Source: Meandrina meandrites
Taxonomy: Eukaryota > Cnidaria > Anthozoa > Scleractinia > Meandrinidae
Assembly (NCBI GenBank): GCA_963693305.1
Contig: OY855903.1
Span: 52,289,150-52,353,149 of the forward strand
Length of the DNA: 64,000 nt
Direction: 5' to 3'
Under the pieces are notes generated by a model, which saw only the letters and a program-made list of their open reading frames with translations, was not told the origin of the DNA and did not search any database. This document shows, piece after piece, positions 11,665-23,600 of this stretch. Numbering within the stretch: the stretch's first letter is position 1; each line of letters starts with the position of its first letter. Position numbers and translations under genes: made by a program.

Positions 11665-14600
11665 CACCTTGCTTACCTGGTTGGCTATTTTTATGACTCG
11701 CGGCGAGTACTGTTTGTTCTGATCTGTCGCTATCTTCACTATCTTTTGAATGCCTTTGGTCTTACGTAGATATCTGCAAAAACACAGTCATATAAGAATG
11801 CGGACAAAGACTGTTAAGACAGGGTCGACCATCAAGAAAACAAGACACTTTCGATGGTGCAATAGTCTCCTTCGCAACCGGTGTTTGGAGGGAGCGTCGC
11901 GTGAAGAGCCCAAACAACGGCTGCGAAGGAGGCTAATGGTCCAAATGCTTTAGCTTGCCGATGTTTTCGGGAGATGTTAGCTTGTTTAACATTGGTGAGG
12001 AACAATTTAAGAATGAAAAGAAAACAACAAAAACACCACTAACTTGCAGTTCTTTTCGCTCTGGTTGGTGAGCTGGTAAATGGCACACAGGAGCGAAGCT
12101 ATTGTTGGATCCTGTACAAGCCGCTCCTCCTCCTCTCCTGTGGGGAGTCTGAACACGAGGTGTATAATCGCTTTGTCGCCTGAGAAATAAAACAAGCATT
12201 CAAGAATAAAACTTAGCTACAAAATAGCTTGGGATGTCTTGCAACGATGAGCTAACACTTTAGGAAGGAAATCTCAACATTTTCGTGATTGGGAGAAACT
12301 GAAAAAATGGAATTACAACATGATTGTAATACAACTTAATATTACTTTGCTATAATTTACGTAATCTAAATGAAGGTAAAACAAAGTTGTAACACACGCG
12401 AAACAGGGTTAATTGTTTGCGTATTACACATCATGTTATCCTGTAGAAGACTGCTCAATAACAGCTGAAAATTTGGAAGATGTGTCCTTGTGACACTGTC
12501 CGAGGTAGTCTCCATTTTCAGAGAGGAGCAAAGTTTTTTTGTTTCGTGGATCTCGAAAAAGCCCATTAAAAAAAAACGAAAAAAATTAGAAGCCGCAAAA
12601 ATTGTGTGCCCTACACTAGCTCCTTCGACAGTTCCGCATTCAAACCAATAATTAAATTTCCACTCACCAAATAATTATATACATGAAGATGATTTGTTTT
12701 GAAGGTATCAATATTGCTCTAAGGCAAAACATGAAAGGACAGCCTTACCAACAGTTCTCTTGTTTTCCGAGTCGACGCACAAGTTTCGAAGAGCGATGGC
12801 GGCTGCACGGATCGTTGGATCGTAATCGATTCGTAACAGCTCCACAATCTGAGGAATGACTTGTGCTCGTCTCGTGTCTCCACGGATCTTGATCGCCCAC
12901 TGTGCGGGGTAAATAACAAAGTTATTGTATTGGATCGGAGGTAGTCAGATATATAATTAAAAATCGAGTTCGAGGTCCGTTCTGTAATGTCGAATTCAAC
13001 GGGGAAATGAGGAACCGCATCTTGCAGTAGCGACCGAGAAAATGACGCTAATAAGATATTTATTACCTCGTGTTTTGAAGCATGGAGCACATTTCGAGTC
13101 AAGAGCGCGGGAATCGGGCCATACGAACTTGAAAATTACTATCCGGAGACTTGATAAAGACTAAATCAAATAAATACACCAAAATTACGCACCTTCCACG
13201 AACAAGCCGTCAAGTTGTGCAAAGCCCCTGCCGACCCCTCAAGCGTTTCAGTGTTCTTGGCCTTACGTAATAGCGCGTAATACTGTTGCACTGTCTGCGG
13301 TTGCCATATTAACTCCACTCCTTGAGGAGGCCCCCTCGGTCGGTCCATGGGCCTTTTATCGTTAGGGACCTTTTTCTTCTTCCTGCCACCGCACCCTGCG
13401 AAACAGCCCTGGCTTTGTTGTTCCTTGACTGCCGCGGGATCCACGTCCACGTCAGCGTCATCATAACGATCCCTGTCAATCTCGCTCTCAAGCCGATATG
13501 ACAGGTTTCTCAGCGTGCACACGCAATGCTCAAGACACTGGAAAAAGAGAAAAAACGGAATTATAACTCCATGTAATATATAATGAGGATTACGGTACAT
13601 TCTTCAGTCACAAAAAGTTAAAAAACAGGGGCTAAACAGCTTCATACGGTGATATTTTCGTGACTGACATTCTACGCCAAAACGTTATCAACTGAACATG
13701 AATATGATCCACTGTAGTTGTGAAAATGTTAGTATTTGTCTTCAACAACGATAGAAATAAACTTATGTACAAATTAACCATAGGATCAAAAGAAACTTTG
13801 TAAATTCAACATTCAAGCTGACGAGTTAGCTAATTACATTAGGGTGACCTCAAGTTAGTGATTTATCAGCTTATAATTTTTCAGATAGCCCACTGGGCGC
13901 AATTCACTCCGAGCAATCTAGTGTAGTGAAGATTTAAATCCGGCGCACCCGTATTTCAAGTCATTTAGTTACCTTGTTATCGTACTGTTCATTCTTGACG
14001 CCAACTCTAGTAATCCACACTAGACAGTCGACCAAGTCTTTCTCGTCCCTAAGCTCCTGCCGGGCCCTGGTACCAGCTGAAGACAGATTGCGCACGAGTC
14101 TGGTGGCATGGACGAGCACCGCTGCCCAGGGTTCGCTCCTGACTGGCAGCTGGCCTCTAGCGGCTATAGCTGTCCACTCGGAGTACGGTATGATGATGAT
14201 AATGACGATGATATGGAGACATACGAGAAGGATTCTTAGACGAAGCGACTGCAAAAGAACGCAGATAAGATAAACCGACCTGTATTGCGTGGATTTTAAC
14301 AATCCGTAGCTAAAGCGTTGCCAGCACCTTCAAAGTAAGTCTTTGTAAGTCTTGATGCTCACAGCTGACGGTTACAGTAGCATGAAGCGCACAGAAGCAC
14401 TGCTACGCCACCCTCCCCTCCCCCGGATGGGATGCTAGGCGTAAGTCCATCACAGGTTACTCTCCAGCATTCTGTCAGGTTGCCCCAACAATTCACCAAA
14501 ACCCATTTATACACCTGGGTGGAGAGAAGGACTCTGAGAATAAAGTGTCTTGCCCAAGAACACAACGCAGTGCCCCGGCCAGCACTCGGACCAGGACAAA

Positions 14601-17600
14601 TTCATCCGGACTCCACTACGCTAAGTATCATAAATACTACTTCTTTAAACATATTATTAAAGTCAAATATGAATAAATTTCTCACCTCAACGGACGATAA
14701 ATTGCATAAAACGCCTAAAATTGCTTCTCTGTACTAAAAGAGAAAATGATACGAGGAAAAGTTAGATTATCGTTCGAAAAGAACAAGAAAAATGTCGATG
14801 GCTGTTCTTACCTCTGTCTTTTCGGTTTCTTGCAAGATTTCAATAAGGATTTCAATTCCACCACAATCCGCAATGGCCAACTATCAAAATAAACACAGTT
14901 TCAAAGTCAGCGGATTCATTTTCTTTCTTTCAAAAGTTCGAAGCTACAGAAAGTTAGTGATTCAGTCCACTCCACTGGTATAATTTCTTATGCGCTACAG
15001 TCCTCAAAAATGCACTTTTCCAAAACGTCGAGCTTCATTTGCCCGAGGATCAGAAAGTTGTTGGGGCGCGGGGAAAATGACGTCACGTGGAAAGTCACGT
15101 GGTTAACACCAAGTGGAGTCAATCCCGTATTCAGTGGAATGTGCAGTTTTCATACCCTGTTAGCGTCGTTTCTCATACTAAAAGAGAGATTCCTCAGCAG
15201 ACAGATGGCTGCATATCTAACGCGCCATTCAGAATGCCTCAACAGCCTCACTATGACACGAATACCACCGAGCTCTCTGCAAGACACGCACAATGAAAAC
15301 AGCAATCATTAAATAGTTCAAACAGTTTTCCAAATAGCGAGCAACATTGATACCCCAGAACACGCGACGCAAGGCCATGAAAAAAAAAAGAAAAAAATTG
15401 CGAGGATATGCAAATCGACTGAGCAATTGCTGGGTACGGCGGGGTAAAATTCAGGCTACTTAGATTTTCTACAGGGGACTATTTTTTGGCGATTCCAAGA
15501 TCATTGACATTTGAAACAAGAGAAAAACATTCTCAGCTTTCATTGAATAAATAGCGCGTGAAATTTAGGATACCTTGCATTGCTATATAATCGAGGCTAG
15601 CGCTTGTTTTTTGTCTTAGAGTATGAGCTTTAAGGATAAGTAAAGTCAACTGCGGGAGTTACTATGAACGAGACTCAAAATGCGAGCTAGAGATAGTTTA
15701 AATTGGTCGTTTTGCACTGGAGTCAATGTTTGCTGAAGATAATTTTCCGGGGATTTTTCTTTTCATTTGCCAATCTTGAGTTAAGTCGCGAGGAAAATAC
15801 AGCAATAAACTGTCAAAAAAAATTATGCTGATCGGTGGTGATACTTGGACAAAATAGAAGGTATTGCAATCATAACAGAATGTACTTAACCCGATGTGGG
15901 GGAAAGACTATAGGAATAGGACGGGGATGCTCGTAAGGAGTGTTAAATTCGGATTTTTGGCTCAGTGTGATCAGGACAGAACGTTACATTTTTCGCCATC
16001 AAGGTCTCATTTAGCGTTGCCAGCGAAAAAATGAAAAACGCTGACATACTGTGTTAGCTGCCTCGATCGACTAGGATTGGAAACTGGCATCTTTAAGGGA
16101 TCAAAAAAGTAGTAAAAAAGCTTGAGCCACGCGCCCAGATTTGTCTTATTTATTAGTAGTTTAATTCGAATATCCTGACAAGTATTCTGTTTCTCATATA
16201 TGGGAGTCCCTCTTGGGGCACTGAATACCTGACTTTATCCTTGACGGATTCTTTACTGTAGCACAAATGTTGCAGGTATCCGGCGGCGTTGATAATCTTG
16301 AGTTCATCTCCGGACTGCATAAAATCAATTAGATCTGGAATATCCGGCTCTTGACCAACTAAAAGGACCACAAAGAGAAAAAGGATGAAAAAGAAAAAAA
16401 ACAACAACACATTGCAACAGAGGCACAATGCTGACGCACTATCACAAAACTATTCCCATACGAATGACGAAACAAACCAGCCAGCCAAGTTTTGTAACCG
16501 GTTGCTATCCTGCGAACAGTTGGTTTCTCCGACGACGAACTCCCAACGTCCCCCACACCGAACGAGCGCTGCGTTCAGCGTAAGGGTAACCAACTGCTCA
16601 CAGGGTAGCCTCTGGTAGGCGTGGTAAGAGCTGTTTCGTCATTTGGCCATTGGTTTAAGGTTTGTACTTGAGTGGTCAAATTATAAGGGGCACTAAAACG
16701 CGACACTATACAAAAGGTCGTGCATGGATAGCCAGATAGGGGACTACAAAAGAAACGAGAATATTACAGAGGGGAGGGGTGAGTAGGGTTGTGAAAAGGG
16801 GCACCCTATCAGATGTCAAGGTACATTCTATATCCAGTATAACGCTTTAATGCCACCAAGAGTCTAACAAAACAACCTCCAAGTAAAGACCATTTTGGAG
16901 CTGGCGACTTAATTGGAACCAAAGTCGCCAGCCTGGCGACTAAAATTGAAAAGAAGGATTAAAAGCATGAGCTTAATTTAGTGCTAATTTAGAGCTAAAT
17001 TTTTCACTGGCGACCAAACTTGAGCAGTCAGTGGCCAAATGGCCACTAAGGAAAAAATAAGCTTGGAGGGTTGCAAAATCACTATAGGAAATAATGTTTA
17101 CTGACCTAGTTGGCCGTAGTTCCAAGAATCTGAAGAAAATGAAAAATAATACATATTTAATTAGTCAAGGATTTTAATAGTATTTTTACGAGCTAAATAA
17201 CAACAATCAATGTCAAAATGCTTCTAAATTCTACACCTCACCTAATGGAAGGTCAACTTCATTGTTTCGTTCACCGATCCAGCGACCACCTTTGAAGACG
17301 TAACGCTCACCACGAGCCAACGAATAGATCACAACTTCGTCTAACAACCATCGAGAGTTCGAGCCAGAGTTGTCATGTCCCACACGCAGCATCTTCAACT
17401 GCAAGAGAAGAAGGGAGAGGAAAAACAACCAAAGATTTTTACGAGTCTGAGGTGTACTTGTATGATTGAAATGTCACGTGACAAGCTGAGTCAAAGAGGT
17501 CCTTCACTGACAAAACTGAAGAAATTGCTTTCCAGTTTTACAACGAACTAGGAACGATTGAAATAAGGAAACACTTTTACACACATAACACTTTTTATCA

Positions 17601-20600
17601 AACTTGTAATACCTTTGCCACGTTTGGGCGAGAAGAATTAAACAAATTTTGACAAAATGCAAATCAAATTCTTTCATGATTTCACGGGCACTCAATTGCC
17701 TGCCTATTATTACAAAGCAAAAAAAAAATACTTCTACCCTTAGCAAGGCAGCTACATTACGCCGAACGTAAACCTCAGACTTCGATACTATTTTTTTCAG
17801 AGTTTGAAATGTTTTCAAATCGTCCCCAATGTTGTTTGGACGCCATATTGGAAGTGGACTGAACTAACTTTAGAAATCCGAGAGGGTTGTTAGTAATCCG
17901 TGGAACGATGGAACACGGAACGGCGGAACGACGGAACGAGAAACAGCGGAACGGGATTTTTTTTCTGTTTTTTTTTTTTTTTTTTTTTAAACAAAAAAAC
18001 AACAACAAACAAACAGTAAATATATCTCACAAAATAAAGGGCATGCATATATTCTCTATCCTTCGAGGTCGATCTAGAGCCAAGTTGTCGAGTTTATTTC
18101 GAGTGAGGATTTCGAGAAGCGTGACTGCCCTTCGGACTTGCTTGGGCCATCCCTTTTTTTTTCTCTGTTTAGCGTCGTCCGACCGACCCAGATTTTCGCG
18201 TTTTCAAAAAAAAAAAAAAGTTATGTAGAAGGCAATGACACATTATTTCAAACAAATGTTACTTTAATCCGAAACATAGGCAATTATTTGCCATACAGTT
18301 TTGGTCGTTCATCCTTTTTGCGCTGTTCTCGCTTGAATTTAACCACGACGTCGATTTTTCCTTCTTCCATTGCCGCCATGTTGACTTTATAACCACGTCT
18401 TGTTGTTTCCAGGCTCCACGGATATTACGCTGAGATACCGGGCCTCCTAGTTCCAGACTCCTTTTCCAATTTTTTTTGGTTTCTTTTTTTTTTCTTTTCC
18501 GACCGACCGACCCAAAATCAGAAAACGCATTCGACAGTAAACGAAAAAAAAAGGGATGGCCCAAGCAAGTCCGAAGGGCAGTCACGCTTCTCGAAATCCT
18601 CACTCGAAATAAACTCGACAACTTGGCTCTAGATCGACCTCGAAGGATAAAGAATATATGCATGCCCTTTATTTTGTGAGATATATTTACTGTTTGTTTG
18701 TTGTTGTTTTTTTGTTTAAAAAAAAAAAAAAAAAAAAACAGAAAAAAAATCCCGTTCCGCTGTTTCTCGTTCCGTCTTCCGCCGTTCCGTGTTCCGTCGT
18801 TCCACAGATTACTAACAACCATCCGAGAGGTCTGTTTTAACGTTAAAACTCTATTACCCATCCCCTCCCTTAACTCTAAGTTCCCTTCCCCTCACCTCCC
18901 CACACAGGTCATTTATTTTTAACGAGACCCTTCCTCCATCATGGCAATCTTTGCACAGATAAACAATCTGCCTGGGAAAACCGCACCATGCTTTTTCCCA
19001 GACAGAACGTCGTCATTCCTGCCTAGCAACGTCTGTCATTTTGCCTCGCAACGCAATCAATTCAACCGTTACAACGAACGCGACAACTGAGGCCATTAAA
19101 CGCTCAACCTGAATCCGCTGTATGTTAACATTTTGGGGAGATGAGATATTAAACAGCAATAAACATTAAAACGGCAAAATCCGTAAATTCTTATGTATGC
19201 GCCCTTGCTGATGTAAGACTTGATATACACCCTACACACCTCTCTCGTAAGCCCGCTTCAAAGGTCTGTCGTCCACCCACCCCTAAAAGGGAATTTTTCC
19301 AGTAAGTAAACTTGAAATTTCACCCCCAAAATTCGCGAGTTATTTGTCAGTCATTATACCCCAAATCAGCAGTATTTTCTCACCCGACCAACGTCCTTAG
19401 CTCTAATCCTGAATCTGTCCAGTTGTCCTCGATTGAAGTATCCCTTTCCTTGGTTCTTGAGGTCGATTTCTTGAGTCTCGCCGTCCTCTCCAATCATTTG
19501 GAAATACACATTGGCATCCGTACCAGCGTCTTCTTCCGCGGCAGTCTTGAATTCCACGTCATATTCTGAATCTGATGCAAACATGGAAGAACTGTCAGCG
19601 AGAAGTGGGTAACTGTCATGCGGAACCTAACTAGCACGTCTATTTATAACCCCTGAATCAGAACACACTTGAAACGCGCTCCAACCCTCCTCTCCCTCCA
19701 AAAAAAATCCCCGGAAAAGACTTTTTATACCGAGAAGAAATACTTTAAAAACATTTAAGTTTTGACTCTCTGTGGGATCTCACTAATGGTTAACAACGAA
19801 AAAAAAGTTTTCCTTATCGAGCACACATACAAAACGCAAGAGGAAAACCATGACCGAACGGCCAACAACAAACCAGGAATAAATATCGAAATTGCTAACT
19901 TACCGAGTGCAGCTCCGGTTTCTGTAATTAGAACAAAGAAAAACACGATCAGCATCCGAGAAATAATGACAAGTTAGGGACGAGTGTTATTGTTAAATTA
20001 ACTGAGCAATTTTAGGAGAAAAAAAAAAACAACGAAAACCTTTTAACTGTTAGAAGAGGACTTCAAATGTCAATATTAGTAGACAAAACTCGATTCAGAT
20101 ACAGAAATCTTAAAATAACTATTTTTTAGACAAATGCCGCAACCATGTGTCAATCGAGTTGACATTCCTTAGCTTAAAATCCTTTTCAACGTTGTTACCT
20201 TAAACTTCGGAATGAGACAGTAAATTTCTATTAAGCGCCCCCCCCCCCCCCCCCTCTCCTCCCCCGTCACAACAATTACCGGAAGACACAACAATATAAC
20301 AACATAACGTACCTTGTAGATTCTCTATTCCAATAGGCGTGACAGGTCCTTCAATGTCATCCACTAGAATAAAACGAAACACACCAAATAGCTTGGTTAA
20401 AATGTTTTCACGCGACTAAATTACAGGAATTAATTTATTTATAGAAAATACTTTGTGAGAAAGCGCGCGATGCAAGTTGTATTCCACAAAACTAGTGCGA
20501 ACTGTTGGCACGATGATCGCTGAAACAAATCGAATTGAAATTTTGATAACTGCAAAAAACGAGTGGTTTTCCTTACTGTTCCTCAAAGTACCTTGTATAA

Positions 20601-23600
20601 GAAATAGAAAACACTTTCTTTGTGTTTCTATTGTGCTTTGACAAACATGATTCAATTGATTACATATTGAATGTGGATATCAGAACGATGTTCAAAACAT
20701 ATCAGGAGCAATGCTTGTATCACTTTTCGAAGATCATCCGAGCCCTACCGATAATTACAGAACATGGTCCGTAGTTTTCCGAAGTCTCCCGACGATTATT
20801 CAAGACTTCGGAAGATTTAGGAAGTTTAACCGAAAACTTTCGAAGATTTCCGAGGATAATCCGAAGATTTCCGATTGGGTACCTCGACAAAATCAAAGTA
20901 TTCATTACCAGGGAATAGCACTGCCTCTTTCCGCTGACCAGGCCGTTCACCTCCGAGCCATCCGCCACATCTGAATCTATAATGTTCATCTCGCACCGGG
21001 ATGTCAACATCCACTTCTTCCAAGTACCAAGCAGGATCCTGTCCTTTATTGTCATGACCGATGACAAGCTTGTCGAGCTGCAGGGAAAATGTTTGAGATC
21101 ACATTTGATCAACATAAATTTCGAAAATAACTGCCTTACAAATGCAACACAAGAAGGAAAAGTAAAGTTTCTACAACTTGGCTCCGAGGCTTGAGTGAAT
21201 AGAATGAAACAAATAATTGATTCATCTGCTTAACCTCGATGTGATATCTTTTGCTTTATTCTCCCAAGCCTCGCCTGCGATATTTCTGGTGTTTTCTAAA
21301 ACTTAATAATAGTTCGCCAAATTAAAACAAAGGAAATCAGAGCCGTGACGTTGGTTTCGATGTGCGATCTTAACTAGCACAGATTTTTACTATGTTATTT
21401 CCCGATTTCTCCGTAGTTCTTGTTTCGATTAGTAAGATATATCAAAAACTCGAGAGAGTGTTTCATCACATTTCCAAACACCTCGAATTTCGGCAAAAAT
21501 ACTCCGCTGCGTATCGTATTTTCAACTCTCTTCTAGGTGTTTGGAAATGTGATGAGACACTCGCTCGTGTTTGACGTATTACTTTCCAAACCATTTCTCT
21601 CTTTCTTTTTTAAGAACTACTTTTGAGTGTTAAATTAGACTTTTTTATATAACAGGACATTCAACCACAATAAAGGACTAAAGTGGTTTTGACACTCCCT
21701 CCCATTCTCCTATCCGCACTCTTTTTATTTCACCCCCCCCCCCCCCCCCCCTCTCTCTCCCCGTCCCTGTAACCACGTGAAAGTGTTGACAAAGCGTGTT
21801 TCAATATTGTCTGGGGATATAAGTTAACTTCAATTTTCAAGGAGAGAAAAACCAACCGAAAGTTTCTACGCTTTTCCATTTGTCTAGACGCCGTACGTAC
21901 AAACAGGAGAACAAAAACACCTCAGGTCCTCACCTTCCCAACGTCGGCTGTTTGCACAACAAACTTATCAGCTCTTCCAGGTTCAAATCGTTTAAACGTT
22001 TGACTTTCGTCCTTCAGGGCGATTCTCGGCGTTTCTCCTTTGTCGCCATGTAGCGCGAAATAGACATTCGCGTCGGTTCCTGCATTCTGCTTTTCACCTG
22101 TTTTTATTGTCATGTGGTACGAGATGTCTGGAAAAAAAGGTGACAAAAAAACTAAGCAATTGATAAATGCAAATGGATAGAAACAATCAGGAAGGCAGAA
22201 ATGCTGACAACCAGTCAGAACTTGAAGCAAAATCATGTTAAAGAGAGAGCGGAAAATAATATTATGTAGTCTGTGGAAAGCGTGAGAAAACATGTAGCTT
22301 AGTGAAAAGAGCGGCAAAGCATGTCGCCCGTTGTAAGTGCGGGAGAACTTGCCACCATTGGAAAGCGCGGGAAAACACGTAGCAGATAAAAAGCGCGGGT
22401 CAACCTGAGGTCACTTGAAAGCGCGGGAAAATATGTGGGAGGCAAAAGCGCGGGAAAACGCCCTACGACTGTGAAGCGCGGAAAAGCACACATATAGACT
22501 TACCATCCCATTTAGAAAGCATCAGAATACTGATAGAGGTTTCAAATAGTTAATATTCAATTTTGTCGATAAAGTAAGATAAACCACAAGAGGCTGATAA
22601 GTGCCATATCTACCTTCGATGTCCTCTGGCACTGGTTTTCCGGGGATGAGCTCTCTGATAATTCTGGTGTCGTTGTCATCTTTTCCCAGCCAGCATCGAC
22701 ATGGGAACACAACTGTATCTCCTTGCTTGTTCGTAACTGTCACTTCCTCAACAAACATCGTCCTGCCACGACCGTAGCCGTCATCTCCAATACGAAGCTT
22801 TGTGATCTGCAAGCAAACGGAAACACAAATTATCAGAGTTATGGTCGGATTAACTGCCTCAGTTGATGTTTTAACAGTGAAGGGACGATTCAATAACAAA
22901 GCAAATGCAATGGAAGGTACAGGTGGACAAAAATTGAAGAATAGTAAAACAGATTGCAATATGGGTCTTTGAAAAACTGTAAAGCTGGCTTGTTTGTAAC
23001 TTTCTATAAAAATGCCCGGGAGACATTTTTTTTTATTATTGTAATGAAGCTGTGGTTTAGTCATTTAGATGCACAAAAGTAATTTCTTCGCTAACATTAA
23101 GTTTCATAGCGAGAATTTGGCATATCTTAATAAATAGATTATACACAACCATTATACAACCATTATAGAGACTGTCCCCCTGTTATGAATTCCTGGGGAC
23201 AGAAACCCTTGGAGTCTACAGGAAGCGAGAAAAGAGAAGGCGGGAAGCAAGACCCCCAAGATGGCGGGAAGCAACATAAGTAGAACTAAATAATTATGCA
23301 AAATAAGTCATAAGAAGGGGAGGCGGAAATTTGAGACCCCCCCCCCCCCCCCCCACCCCTCACAGAATCATCAGGTTCAATTTTTCGTTGAAAACAATCG
23401 TCATAACCCTGCATGCACAGTATGGTCAAGTATGGATGCCTACCTCGCCTACATCCGGGCTCTTAACAGACACTTTGTATGTGTTTCCTTTAGTGAACAC
23501 GTGTGACCTTGAGTAGCCTTCTCGCAGTCTGATCTTGTTAGTCTCGCCATTTTTACCAATGATCTGATAGAACGGGTTTACTTCAGGGTCCAGGACTTCT

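Noticed and set aside
12007..12199. Second overlapping minus frame (88 codons) over the Arm exon at 12044
   Set aside because: It is a shadow; only the frame with IIHLVFRLP matches delta-catenin and both splice phases.
14359..14565. 68-residue minus frame in an Arm intron
   Set aside because: It lies within a dispersed repeat and does not resemble Arm sequence; the true Arm exon nearby is 14686-14733.
16359..16556. Minus frame running up to the first Arm exon, possible catenin N-terminus
   Set aside because: It is closed by TAG exactly at the acceptor of the 16358 exon and its sequence is low-complexity hydrophobic; it is intron.
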